From Neocallimastix lanati (nom. inval.) (taxonomy: Eukaryota; Neocallimastigomycota; Neocallimastigomycetes; Neocallimastigales; Neocallimastigaceae): DNA of 64,000 bases. The translations under genes and the position numbers were made by a program. The notes under the pieces are model-generated. The model was not told the DNA's origin. It did no database searches and saw only the letters and a program-made list of their open reading frames with translations. Each line of letters begins with the position of its first letter. The stretch's first letter is position 1. The stretch is taken from the NCBI GenBank assembly GCA_016946835.1, contig JACVTC010000176.1, positions 138,501 to 202,500 of the forward strand, given 5' to 3'. This document shows positions 1-11,248 of this stretch, in pieces.

Positions 1-324
1 TTTATAAACTATTTAAACTAATTTTAACTATTTAAAACTATTCCGAAATTAATTTTAAAGTATTTTAAACTAACTAAACTAAATTAACTAAGTTAAATAG
101 AATAACTATTTTAAATAAACAAAACTAAATTTACTAACTTAAATAAATTATTTAGATTAAAGTTATTATCCAAAATTATTTAAATAATAATTTTTCCTTT
201 ATGAAAAGTTTACATAAATTTATAATTAATTTTCATATACGTAAATCATAAATTTATGTAATTTTATTACATTAATTAATTATTACATAATTAATTATTA
301 AAGATTTTATTAAATCTTTACACT
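1..324. other. AT-rich sequence, no gene seen
   Basis: Almost pure A/T with no open frame and no recognisable element end. The homology of the adjoining Ty3 pol relic begins abruptly near position 325, so this stretch either replaced the 5' half of that element or is the flank of a deletion. Confidence 0.6.
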
Positions 325-2318
325 ATGCTTTTTCAATCTTGAAAAAGAGATTAACCAGCTCTCCTATCCTATTACATCCTGATACTACTAAACCTTTCAT
401 AGTAGAATGTGATGCCAGTAGTTTTGCCATTGGTGCAGTTCTTTCTCAATATGATAATGAAAACCGATTACATCCTGTAGCTTATTTTTCTAGAAGTCTT
501 AACAACGCTGAGTTAAATTATTCTATCACCGATAAGGAACTTCTAGCTATTAAGGATGCTTTCTCTACCTGGCGTCATCTCTTATTGGGTGCTAAGTTCA
601 AAATCAAAGTCTTCACGGACCATAAGAATCTTCTATACACTCTTGGAGGAAAGATAGGTAATCAAAGACAACATCGTTGGCATCTATTCTTCCAGGAGTA
701 CGACTTTGAACTCAGCTATCGCCAAGGATGCAAATATGGTAATCCTGACTCACTATCACGTAGACCCGATTATGAAAGTGAAGATATTGAAGATACCCCT
801 GAATTTATTTTAGATAGCAAAAATATTAAATAAATAACTTGCTTAATTAGCATTGCTAGTGACTTTCTCAATTCTATAATTGAAAACTTAAAGGATGATA
901 AACTCGCAGATGACCTTCGTATCTACTTCTCTCCCAATAACATATCTCAAAATTACCCTTATAAACCTTTCAGGAAAAAGAATAAGTTTAAGATTGAAAA
1001 TAACTTAATATTATATAATAACTTGATTTATATTCCTGAAAAGCTTCGTTTAGACATCCTCACTCGCTACCATAACAAACCTGCTGCTGGACATTTGGGT
1101 GTAAGAAGAACTTTGGAATTGATCTCCCGTAATTTCTGGTGGCCAAAAATGGAAGAAGATGTTAAAAGTTTCATTCAATCATGTGAAACTTGTATGAGAA
1201 ATAAGAAGTCCAGACACCGTCAATATGGGTTACCACAACCACTCGAAATCCCTGAACGACCCTGGAAATCGATTGAGATTGATTTTCTTTGTAACCTTCC
1301 CCCATCTAAAGGTTACACTGTTATCATGGTAGTAGTTGATCGTTTTTCGAAAATGATACACCTCATGCCCTTTAAAGACATTCCTAATTCCTCTCAGTCA
1401 GCTAAAGCTTTTATTAACAATATCTATAGGCTTCATGGTTTGCCTTATGATATTATCACTGATAGAGGAACTCAATTTACTAGCTCCCTTTGGCAAGAGT
1501 TCTTACGTTTATTAGGAATAAAGTCTAAGATCGCAACTACTGACCACCATCAAACAGTCGGACAAGTCGAACGCTGTAACTCATATATTGAACAGTACCT
1601 CCACTGTTTCTCAAGATCTTTTTATCATGATGATTGGATTGACTTCTTACCCCTCTCCGAATTTGCCTACAATAATTCTGTTCATCCTTCCACTAATGAA
1701 TCACTATTTTTCATCAATTATGGTTTTCACCCATATATGGATGAGTATTCACTACTTCCAATTTCCAACATTAACCATAAAACAATTCAGAAAGTAGCCG
1801 AAGGATTCAATCACATTAAAGAGGTCCTTCTCCGGTCCCAAGAATTATATAAGCGCGCTGCCGACAAGAAGAGAATGAACGCTCCCTCTTATGAAATTGA
1901 TGATCTTGTTTGGATCCAAGCTCCTCCTTCTTTGAACCTCGAATCCAGTTCAAAACTCGCACCTTGCAAATATGGTCCTTATAAGATTACCAATGTGCTT
2001 CATAATAATAATTATGAAATTGACTTAAAAAATTCTCCATTCCCAAAACACCATAATGTATTCCATGTTTCAGAATTAGAACCTTTTATCCCTGTACCTG
2101 AGAAGTTTGAAAATAGATCAAGAGATCCCGAATCTATTAAAGATATAATTGAAATTGCAGATTTCAGTACTAATTATAAGAAAAAACAATACGAGTATAA
2201 AGTACGTTATAAATATCGTACTTCTTATAATTGGGTACCTTCTTCTGAAGTTGAAGACAATCTAAGAAATCAAAAAATATTCCTTAAATATATTCAAAAT
2301 AACAGAAGACCCATATAA
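325..2318 (+). pseudogene. Ty3/gypsy pol relic: RNase H and integrase, 5' truncated
   Basis: This is the 3' part of a gypsy polyprotein, close to the pol of the element at 13174-16191. The 5' boundary lies just before the RNase H domain, and the reverse transcriptase is missing. RNase H motifs are visible (VECDAS, TDKELLAI, TDHKNL). One in-frame TAA at 831-833 interrupts the frame; reading continues in the same frame to 2318, and the aligned residue in the second element is Glu, so a single base change is enough. The rest is integrase: an H-H-C-C zinc knuckle (HNKPAAGH, then CETC), then the D,D-35-E core (IDFLCNLP, TDRGTQF, and the Glu in GQVERCNSYIEQ), a GPY-type module (KYGPYKI) and a chromodomain-like tail rich in Tyr/Lys. 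It is a non-functional copy of a family distinct from, but closely related to, the younger element. Confidence 0.9.
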
Positions 2319-2788
2319 TTTTTAAATAATTATCTTAATATTTATATTATATATATCAATAATTATTTTTCTTTATATTTCAAATATTATATTTTAATTA
2401 TTTTATTAATTTTATTAATAATTTGATATTAATTATTTATTTTTTTAATTTTTTTTTTATTTTATTTTTATTAATTTTCATATAAAATATTTTATAATGA
2501 ATTTTTATAATTTTCCTTTAATAATTTTATTATTAAAATTTTTATTAATAATTATTAATAATTTATTATATAAATTTGATTTCCAAAATGTAAAAATTTT
2601 AACTTTTAAATTTTTTTTTTATTTTCTACTATATATTATTTTAAATTATTATTTATTTATATTTTATACTTTATTTATATTTTTACTTTAATTATTTAAC
2701 TTTCTTTAACTTCAAATATTTCTGATATTTTCACATGGCCAATTGAACTTTCGTTCAAGTGAAATTTCAAAAATAACTTTATTTCCTT

Positions 2789-2825
2789 GAATTTCGTCTG
2801 GAATACGAATTCTTGGGGAGGACAT
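2789..2825 (+). promoter_or_regulatory. Stem-loop plus polypurine tract of the first Ty3 relic
   Basis: A GAATT(T)CG arm (2789-2796) pairs with CGAATTC (2806-2812) around the 9-nt loop TCTGGAATA. It is followed by GGGGAGGACA and then a TG-starting LTR edge. A polypurine tract primes plus-strand DNA synthesis in LTR elements. The same hairpin with a near-identical loop precedes the PPT of the young element at 16752-16788. Confidence 0.7.
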
Positions 2826-2920
2826 TGTAAAGGATATAACTCGATGAGCTATATAAGCCTCATTACCATAACAAATTAATCATTATTTAGTATGATCATA
2901 CACCTCAAAATCCTTTTACA
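2826..2920 (+). repeat. Start of 3' LTR of the first Ty3 relic; possibly a 95-bp LTR
   Basis: The sequence after the polypurine tract opens with TGTAAAGGAT and contains a TATATAAG box. The complementary terminus ATCCTTTTACA occurs 95 bp later, which would make an unusually short LTR. No second copy lies in the window, so only the left edge is well supported; the true LTR could extend further. Confidence 0.4.
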
Positions 2921-3966
2921 ATATAAATATATATTATTTATTATTATTAAATAATAATAATAATAATAAAATTGTTGAATATAATTTATACTTTTTAAAG
3001 TATAATTAATTGTTTATTTTTTATTTATTATTATCTAACTTTTTAAACTATTGTTTATTATTTTATTTATTTATTATATAACTTTTTAATTGTTTATTTT
3101 TTATGTATAAAAGAATAGTGAATTAAATGTTTTAAATAATCTTCGTAAGAATATTAATATTTTAATAATCTGATAACTTCATTCATTAAAAAATATTATT
3201 AAATAAAATCAAATAAAATAATAAAATAAAAATATAATAAAATACTATAATAATACTGATAAAATAAAATTTAATTATCATAAGGAAGTTTTTAGTTTAT
3301 AGCATTCCAACCAAGTTATATCAAAACCAAATATAATCTTAACATACCACTTTTAGGACAATTTCTAAATTAAGGTAATTATTGCATTTTATCTGAGATG
3401 AAACAGATTGAAAATAAAGTTAATTTAGTAATTTCTTACTAAAAGTCTTTATTCTCATGTTCAAATATAACTAGATATACTAGTTAATAAAAAAAAAGAT
3501 AAAAGTAATTTTAATTTTATTTTAATATTTTATTAAGTAACTTAAAATAATTAAATCAATTAGTTATTCATTTATTAATACATTTTGTTTTATTAAAATT
3601 ATAATTTATTAAAAATAATCATTTTAAAATATTATTATTAATATTATCTAATTTTTATAATGGCTAATTAGGAACAATTTTTAAAACTATTAATTTTTAT
3701 TTCTATTTATATTAATTTTTATATTTATACTCTGTTTGTAAATAATAAATTAACTATTAATAATAAACAATTAAATAAACAATTATTGTTTATTTTATAT
3801 TATTTTAATCTAATTATTATTAATTGTGTATTATTTAAATATTTAATATTTTTATAATTTAAATGTTTATAATCTAAAAATTAATTACTTTATTATAATT
3901 TAATTATTTATTATTTTTAAATTCCGTTTTATAATTATTTTTAATTTTTAATTTTCATTCTTTATC
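2921..3966. other. AT-rich spacer
   Basis: No coding frame. Contains short AAT and TTA runs and a more complex patch near 3290-3480 that I cannot assign. It ends in TTTATCAGAG, the insertion site of the next element. Confidence 0.5.
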
Positions 3967-3970
3967 AGAG

Positions 3971-4428
3971 TGGTACGTGTTATTGTACCTTGGGCTTTTT
4001 TGACACTACTCTAGTTAAGATAAATTATTCTAAATTGAATAAACACATAAATTAATAACTTTTATTTATTTATTATTTAAAATATTTTTTTTTATTATTT
4101 TATTAATATTTTTTTTATTTATTATATTACTTAATTATACATTATTTTAATTACTACATTTTTATTATAATCTAACTAACTATATATTTTTATTTCTTAT
4201 TATATCTCTATTTTACAACTACATTTTTATATCTTTTTCCTTTCATATTCTTTTCTTTCTGATCTCTCTCTCTTTATAATTATTTTCTTATTTACATCTT
4301 TTTATATTCTTTTTTATCTAATTTAAGGTTATAATTGTTTATTTTTTTTAAAAATTTAAATATTTAATCTTATAACTTTATTTTCAAATTTATTGCTTAT
4401 TTCATAGTTATCAGGGCGTCCCATACCA
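3971..4428 (-). repeat. 3' LTR of the non-autonomous element
   Basis: 458 bp, ends TGGTAC/TACCA. Apart from homopolymer length and a few substitutions it equals the copy at 6282-6739 over about 350 bp, but the last roughly 110 bp (its U5 side, plus-strand left end) differs at ten or more places. Confidence 0.88.
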
Positions 4429-4440
4429 TGCCTTCCCCCC
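4429..4440 (-). promoter_or_regulatory. Polypurine tract of the non-autonomous element
   Basis: On the minus strand GGGGGGAAGGCA lies directly before the TGG start of the 3' LTR, the position from which plus-strand DNA synthesis is primed. Confidence 0.75.
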
Positions 4441-4639
4441 TAAATTTAGACTTCATCCTTTGAAGTCTCAATTTACTTAAATATGGGTCTTTTTCTTCTT
4501 TCTAATTTTATAATTAGGTTCTAAAGTTTTAGTATCCTTTCTATTATTACAAGTTTTACTCAAAATTTCCTTTAGAACAATAATTTTAATACTCTTTGCT
4601 TTATTTTTATTAAGAATTATATTATTATGTTTCTTAGAA

Positions 4640-5314
4640 TTAATTTTTGTTTTTTTTTATTCTTGACTTAATCAAAGTTAAATTAGTATTTTCTTCTTTT
4701 ATTTCTTTATTAACAGGTTTAATCTTCATCACTATTAATTTTTCTTTCTTAACATTATCGCCTTTCTTTTCTTCTTCTCCACAAACTCTTTGTAGACTCT
4801 CATTTCTATGACTTGGTTCTTGTTCCTTAATTTCGTTATCGCCCTGTATATCAGATGTTCTTTTATCAGCTATACTTATTTTATTTTCGACTTCTTTCAT
4901 ATCAATAATATTTTCTTTTCTTTTATTATTATTAACATTATCTTCCGAATTATAATAACTTCTGAATCTTTTAAGTAGGTTAAAATTACTATTATTTCTA
5001 TTAATTATAATTTGTTCCTCTTGTATGGAGATTTTATTTTTGGTTTGTATCTTATTGAATTTTAAGTATTTTTCTAATCTTCCAACATCTCTACAATTCC
5101 CAACATAATAAATTTTAAAAATATTATTATTATTTCGGATTACAGATTTCGAATATTTAGGAGGTTTTATTTCTGATATATAATTTTTATACAAATTAAT
5201 AGTTATAATATCATTAGATAAATTTTCAAATTCTTTTATAATGGTTTTATTGAAGTCGTTACACTTTTTGCACACTTGATTTAATTTCTTATTTAAATAC
5301 TCAGATAATTCCAT
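4640..5314 (-). CDS. 224-aa protein of the non-autonomous LTR element, unknown function
   Basis: The only sizeable frame inside the element, on its sense strand. It starts with ATG about 1 kb downstream of the 5' LTR and ends about 200 bp before the PPT. Residues 1-60 carry paired cysteines (CKKC near residue 15) and a mixed helical pattern; the middle is Asn/Lys rich; the C-terminal 90 residues are strongly charged (Lys/Glu) and look disordered. No CCHC knuckle and no DSG protease or polymerase motif is visible. Its position suggests a Gag-like or accessory product, or a captured host fragment, but I do not recognise a family. The ORF is uninterrupted although the LTRs have diverged, hinting at either youth or selection. 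Confidence 0.55.
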   Translation of the reverse strand: MELSEYLNKKLNQVCKKCNDFNKTIIKEFENLSNDIITINLYKNYISEIKPPKYSKSVIRNNNNIFKIYYVGNCRDVGRLEKYLKFNKIQTKNKISIQEEQIIINRNNSNFNLLKRFRSYYNSEDNVNNNKRKENIIDMKEVENKISIADKRTSDIQGDNEIKEQEPSHRNESLQRVCGEEEKKGDNVKKEKLIVMKIKPVNKEIKEENTNLTLIKSRIKKNKN

Positions 5315-5644
5315 TTTGATTATTCATTCAAATTTTTATTCACTTGTAATTAGTTATATTTTTAGTTAGTAATTTTTAATAATGATATATAATTTTATAA
5401 TGTCTTGTAATTATTTAATTATTATAAATTTAATATAATAAATATATATAAATACTAATCAAGTAATTCTATTATTAATATAATTTAATTCCTATTATAA
5501 TTGATTAAATATTATTATTTAGTTTTATTTTTTTTTTTTATTTACTAATTTTTTTTTTTTTTTGTTATTTTTATATATATATACATATCCACCGAATTAT
5601 AGTATTTTATTTTATATAATATTTGTATATAATTTTATATTTGA

Positions 5645-6050
5645 ATATAATTTGAAAAATTCCTTTCTAATCAATATATAATTTTATTATAATCTATTAA
5701 TTATTATTAGCTTATCTCATCTCTATAAGCCTATAATATAGTAATTATACCTAAAATTTATATTCTCTTAAAATTTTATTTATTTTATTTTATACCTTTC
5801 CTATTAAATATATATAATTAATTATTATTATTATTATTATTTCCTATATAAATTTAATACTAAAATATTATTTGAATAATTTCTTTTTAATCAATATACA
5901 ATTTTATTATAATCTAATATTTATTATAGCTTATACTCCCTATAAGCCTATAATATAATAATTATACCTAAAATTTATATTCTCTTAAAATTTTATTTAT
6001 TCAATAATATTTCTTTACTATTAAATCTATATAACTAATTATTATTATTA
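5645..6050. repeat. Imperfect tandem duplication, period about 220 bp
   Basis: A unit containing AATCAATATATAATTTTATT, then ATAAGCCTATAATAT and TTATACCTAAAATTTATATT, occurs at about 5671 and again at about 5891 with scattered differences. It lies in the 5' untranslated interior of the non-autonomous element. A second, shorter duplication (ATTATGATA then TATATCTATCTAT) follows at 6121 and 6181. Confidence 0.7.
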
Positions 6051-6086
6051 TTTATATATTTTTTTAAGTATTAATGAATACCAACA

Positions 6087-6124
<38 letters not shown>

Positions 6125-6260
6125 ATGATAATTATATCTATCTATATATTTTTTTTATTATAATTTTTTTTTTTTTTTTTAATTATGATATTTATATCTA
6201 TCTATCTATATATATATTTTTTTTATTCAATTTATTTTCAATTTATCCTAACGTGTCAAC

Positions 6261-6277
6261 GCGCGGATTCTCCACCA
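6261..6277 (-). promoter_or_regulatory. Primer-binding site of the non-autonomous element
   Basis: On the minus strand TGGTGGAGAATCCGCGC begins 4 nt after the 5' LTR. TGG is the complement of a tRNA CCA end, so a tRNA 3' end primes. The first nine bases would pair with the 3' end of the tRNA-Trp encoded at 17591-17662 once CCA is added, but the match then breaks, so the true primer is probably another tRNA. Confidence 0.7.
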
Positions 6278-6281
6278 TTTT

Positions 6282-6739
6282 TGGTACGTGCTTGTACCTT
6301 GAGCTTATTGACACTTCACTTGTTAAAATAAATTATTCTAGATTGAATGAACACTTAAATTTTTAACTTTTATTTATTTATTATTTAAAATATTTTTTTT
6401 TTTTATTATTTTATTAATATTTTTTTTTATTTATTATATTACTTAATTATACATTATTTTAATTACTACATTTTTATTATAATCTAACTAACTATATATT
6501 TTTATTTCTTATTATATCTCTATTCTACAACTACATTTTTATATCTTTTTCCTTTCATATTCTTTTCTTTCTGATCTCTCTCTCTTTATAATTATTTTCT
6601 TATTTACATCTTTTTATATTCTTTTTTATCTAATTTAAGGTTATAATTGTTTATTTTTTTAAAAATTTAAATATTTAATCTTATAACTTTATTTTCAAAT
6701 TTATTGCTTATTTCATAGTTATCAGGGCGTCCCGTACCA
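6282..6739 (-). repeat. 5' LTR of the non-autonomous element
   Basis: Second 458-bp copy, with the same termini as 3971-4428, followed by the right-hand AGAG of the target duplication. Confidence 0.88.
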
Positions 6740-6743
6740 AGAG

Positions 6744-7600
6744 TGGTAGACTCGGGGTGATTCTTATTGATTTAAAATCAAGCAGGGGGGGACGGGTATT
6801 ACCCTGCTTTGATTTTAACAAAGAAAAATTTTTTTTTATTAAAAAGTATTTATTATTTATTAATATAGAATTTTATTTTATATTAATAAGTAATAATTTT
6901 TAATAATAATTTAATAATAAATTTAATTAATAATCTTAATAATTTTATAATAATATTTAATAGTTATAATAAATAAATTTTTATAATAATATTTAATAAT
7001 TTTAATAATTTTATAATATTAATAGTTTATAGTAATTTTTATAATAATATTTAATTAATAATTTTAATAATTTTATAATAATTTTTATAATAATATTTAA
7101 TTAATAGTTTTAATAATTTAGTATCTTAAAAGTATAATTTTAATATTTACAATTGTATTTTAATATATACATATATTTAATAATATAACAAGAAAGTAAT
7201 TAATTAAAATTTATTTACATTATTTACAAGTTAAAATTAATTTATATCAAAATAAATTAAATTTTATTATTAAGTTTAGGTTTTCAAGAATATAGGAAAG
7301 TACAATTTAGTAAAGAATTATTAATAATAAAATAAAGGTTATTAATTCATTCTTTACCAAGATGTAAGAATCTATAATTATTTTTAAATAAAATAATTAT
7401 ATTTTCTTAGTTAAAGTTATAATTATAATTTTATTTAATTATATAATATTTATTCATTTAAATATTATTAATAATTTATTTAACCCATATTAAATATTCA
7501 TTAATTTAATACAACAAAATTTATTTAATTAATTATTATTTATACATTTATTAATAATTATAGTTTATTTAATTATACATTTAATTATTAAATTTATTAG
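6744..7600. other. Non-coding: G-rich hairpin then AT-rich sequence
   Basis: The first 75 bp are unusually GC-rich for this genome. AAAATCAAGCAGGG (6774-6787) pairs with CCCTGCTTTGATTTT (6802-6816) with a single bulge, around a G-rich loop. The remainder is AT-rich with repeated TTTAATAATTTTAT phrases and no gene. The hairpin is not part of the adjacent element, because it lies outside the target duplication. Confidence 0.6.
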
Positions 7601-8320
7601 TTTTAGTTTATTTATTTAATTAAATTGTAAACAAATGTATTATGTATTCTAATATGTATTTTAATAATGTATTCTGTATTTTGTTTATTAATATCATTAT
7701 GTTATTTTCCTTATTTGTAAATTTATAATTTTATGATCGAAATATCTTTTATTATTTTATTCTTTTATTTTCGATCAATTACATTAGATTAACGAATCGG
7801 TTAATTAGGGTTTTTCCCAATTACTTCTTAAAAGTAATTGATTTTACCTAATTGATACGATGATCGATATGGATAGAATATCGATCAAAAATATTATCTA
7901 GGTTTTTCTCTCTAATCTTTTCCTAGATAAGAGATTTGTTAAGATTAGAAAACATTTTTTAATTTAACCTTATTTTTCAAAAAAGTATAAATAAGGCTCT
8001 TGAATTCTCTTTGAGAAATCAAGAGTTATTATTATAACAATTATAATATAGTAATAACATTAATAAATATTTTATATTTCTATTTTAATAAAATAAGTTT
8101 TAATAAAACAAATTTAAAAATAAAACAAAATATAATAATCCTTTCTCTTGACAATTCTGTGTTATTAGTTTATTATAATTAGTTATAATAAACTCTTTCC
8201 TATAGAAGATAAGTATATTTATCTTTTTTGCTCTCTCAATTTAATAATAATTATTATTTAATTATTATTAAGTTGTAGTTAATAATTTAATTATAATTAA
8301 TTTTATAATTAAATTATTAC
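7601..8320 (+). repeat. LTR-like or promoter-like sequence, unassigned
   Basis: A more complex stretch contains a TATA-type box (AGTATAAATAAGG, about 7984-7996) followed at once by a 13-bp hairpin with one mismatch (7997-8009 with 8013-8025, loop TTT), then pyrimidine-rich sequence. This TATA-plus-structure layout resembles the U3/R border of an LTR, but no partner repeat, PBS or PPT could be found, so a solo or orphan LTR is only one reading. Confidence 0.3.
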
Positions 8321-9869
8321 ACAAGAGATGATAAGAAATTATTAATAACTTACTTTAGTTTATTAATAACTCTTTATCAAATTTTATAAATTTTAAGATA
8401 ATTAAAATATATTTTATTATAAAACTTTTTAAAATTGATTTATTAGAAACAATGAAGTTATTTTAATACATAAATTTTATTTAATTTTTAAATATTAATT
8501 TTTATTAAATTTTAAATTTATAATATTAAATAAATACTTTTAAATTTAAATATGATAAAATAAGTATTTATTGAACAAGTTTTGATAAACAAAAATGTTA
8601 ACAAAAATGTTGTTCTTTTAAATAAGAATTATTACATGTTTTTATAATTTTCGTTAAGATTAAACTATATAATTAACTATCTAATTTAATTACTATTTAT
8701 ATCTTTTAGAAATATTAAAAAAAGAAAAAGTATTACTATTTTAATTCTATTTAAAGTCTTATTTTCTATTTTTAAAAAAAAGAATTAGTTTTAAGTCTTT
8801 AAAATAAAATAACTATTTACTAATTATATCAAATAATAACAAATATTTATGTAATAAAATATATTTTACATAATAAAATTATTTAAATTTAATTTCTATA
8901 TTAATTATTTAAATTTACATTGTTCTTTTATTAATCTTAAAATTTTATTTAAAAATACTAACTTTTTATAATAATTATTTATAATTTTATAGTTTAGTAA
9001 ATTATTATTATAAATTATTAATTTTAGTTTATTAATTAATTTTAAATTATAAATTTCATCTTTTATCAGAGAATGGTACAGAATTGAAGATTATTAAAAA
9101 AAAATAATATATTCTAATAATTAAAAATTTAATTTTTCACTAACAAAATAAATATTATTTTAACTATTCTAATATAAATAACCTAAATAAATATTTTAAT
9201 AAAATTTATCTCTAAATTAAAACTAAATTACCAAAACAAACTAAATATTTAAACTAACCAAAATTATTTTTATCTTTAACTATAATAAAACACAAAAACA
9301 AAACTAATCAATTTAACTAGAGAACAATTTAATTTTATATAATTATTTATTTAATTATTTATTAATACTAATACTAAATATTTACTATTTCATTCTCGAA
9401 AAATTAAAAGAAAAATATAAAAATAAAGTTGAAAGAGGAGGAAGAACTAAAGTATTGTTTTACTTTGTTCTTTTTATATCATTAAAACATTTATTTGATT
9501 GGAGTAAAAATAAAAATAAAAATATAAAATATAATAAAAATATAATAACAAAAATATAATAATTTTATAATAATAAAATATAATAAAATATAATTTTAAT
9601 ATAATATTTAATATAAGATAATAATAAAAATATAATAAAGTATAATAAAAATTTTATAATAAAAATATAAAATAATAATAAATATAATTTTAATTATTTA
9701 TAATAAAATATCTAATTGTTTACTATTACAATATTAAATAAATACAATTAATACATTATTTTAAATAATTTAATTATTTATGCATTATTTAATTTCCTTA
9801 TTATATATTTTAATACTTTAGTATTTATTCTTATTTATTTATTAATTAATCTTAATAGTTTTGTCAAAG
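8321..9869. other. AT-rich spacer
   Basis: No gene seen. At 9061-9085 the phrase TTTATCAGAG followed by ATGGTACA echoes the insertion site of the non-autonomous element, without further element structure. Confidence 0.5.
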
Positions 9870-10512
9870 TTTTTAGATAATTTGGTCTTAACGATTAGGT
9901 CAAGATGCCAAATTATAGTAATTAATTAATAACTTAATTTTACTCTTATTTAAAACATATTGTTATTAGTAAATTTTATAATTAAGTTTTTATTTAAAAT
10001 ATAAATTTTATTTAATCTTAATAATATTTTATTACATTATTATTTTATATAATTATTACTATAATTTAAATTACAATAATCCTACAAAGGATTAATCAAA
10101 GAATTTAAACATGTATTTATATAAAATAATTAATTATTAAAATATTAATTATTAATATGAATATGTAAATAATATTAATGTAAGTTTGATATTGATAATA
10201 TAAAGTTAGATAATAATATAAATATTTAATATAAATAAAATATAAGAATCAAATATTGCTAAATATTATATTTTATAATTAAAATATAATATGTAGAAAT
10301 TAATTTAATGACAATCACGTGTTTACATTATTTAATATATATTAAATTCAATATGTTAATAATATTTAGTAATTAGTTGGCCTAGACTAATTCCTAAATA
10401 TTTTAATAATAATTATTATATTATTAATTATTAATATTGAAATTCAAATAACTGAATTATTGAAATTGAAATTGAAATTGAATTAAATGGAAATTCAGTT
10501 ATTATCTTAACA
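9870..10512 (-). repeat. Old diverged LTR, inverted relative to the young Ty3 element
   Basis: Read on the minus strand from 10512 it follows the young LTR landmark by landmark: a TGTTAAG start, TAACTGAATT, CAGTTATTTGAATTTCAATA, a GGAATTAGTCTAGGCC block matching GGAATTATCTTAGGCC, then TTTGTAGGATTATTGT matching TTTGTAAGGTTATTGT (the self-primer region), and a decayed 3' third. No internal sequence accompanies it, so it is probably a solo LTR. The far end is uncertain. Confidence 0.65.
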
Positions 10513-10963
10513 AGTTGTTGAAATTATAACTGAATTGAAATCTCAATTTCAGTTATTTACATTTCAATAGTTAACAAATATTATTTATTTAATTATAAAT
10601 AATATATATATTTAAATAATTAATAATTAATATAAATTCTTATTTAATATTTAAGGAATTATCTTAGGCCTAATAATTCTGAGAATATTAGTGAATAAGA
10701 TTTATATTAATAATTTCAATTATCTACATATGACGTCACATGTATTTATTTATATTATGTTTATATATATGTTTACATCATATATATTAACTACTATTTT
10801 TAATTATTCAAATTAATTATATAATTATAAATTAAATTTATTTAGTTATATTAAATATTTTAAACATATCGATATTGTTATTATCTTAATATTTTATTAA
10901 TATTCATATTACTATATTATTAATATCTTATAATTAAATATTATTATTATGTAACTTACAAAG

Positions 10964-10970
10964 TATAAAA
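10964..10970 (+). promoter_or_regulatory. TATA box of the Ty3 LTR promoter
   Basis: TATAAAA lies 40 bp upstream of GTAAGGTTATTGT, the sequence expected to form the 5' end of the element RNA if self-priming is used. It is duplicated at 17237 in the 3' LTR. Confidence 0.6.
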
Positions 10971-11003
10971 GAAAGATGTAAAAATCTATCTTTTACGTTC
11001 TTT

Positions 11004-11016
11004 GTAAGGTTATTGT
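11004..11016 (+). promoter_or_regulatory. Predicted transcript start and self-primer
   Basis: GTAAGGTTATTGT is the exact reverse complement of the 13 nt at the LTR/internal border (11249-11261). In the Tf1/sushi group the first nucleotides of the element RNA fold back to prime reverse transcription; position and length here fit that mechanism. Confidence 0.7.
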
Positions 11017-11248
11017 ACTTACAATAATTATATACTAATAATTCAATAAATAAATATTTTCATAAATCCTTCAAAGAAATTATTATTTAAAATATTCTTA
11101 GATATTAAGTATTTAAATAACTTAACTATTTATCTTATATTATTTTTATATTATTATTAATTAATTATTGTTGGATTATTAATATATAATTCAACATATT
11201 AACCTAGTAACGTTATTAATCATAAAACTATTTTATATCTTAATTTTA

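Larger units (their letters stand above)
3967..6743 (-). mobile_element. Complete non-autonomous LTR retrotransposon (2.8 kb)
   Basis: Two 458-bp direct repeats (3971-4428 and 6282-6739) both begin TGGTAC and end TACCA. They are flanked by the 4-bp duplication AGAG (3967-3970 and 6740-6743). On the minus strand the order is 5' LTR, a TGG-starting primer-binding site, a 1.85-kb interior, a polypurine tract GGGGGGAAGG and the 3' LTR, so orientation is clear. The interior holds only one ORF of 224 aa and no protease, reverse transcriptase or integrase; enzymes must come from another element. It is too small to be a deletion derivative of either Ty3 element here, because LTRs and PBS differ. Confidence 0.88.

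Noticed and set aside
2497-2691. 64-residue Phe/Leu/Ile frame
   Set aside because: AT-rich artefact between a relic pol and its PPT, with no motif.
9061-9085. TTTATCAGAG with ATGGTACA, resembling the left edge of the non-autonomous element
   Set aside because: No LTR body, PBS or partner follows; probably a chance or ancient echo of the insertion site.
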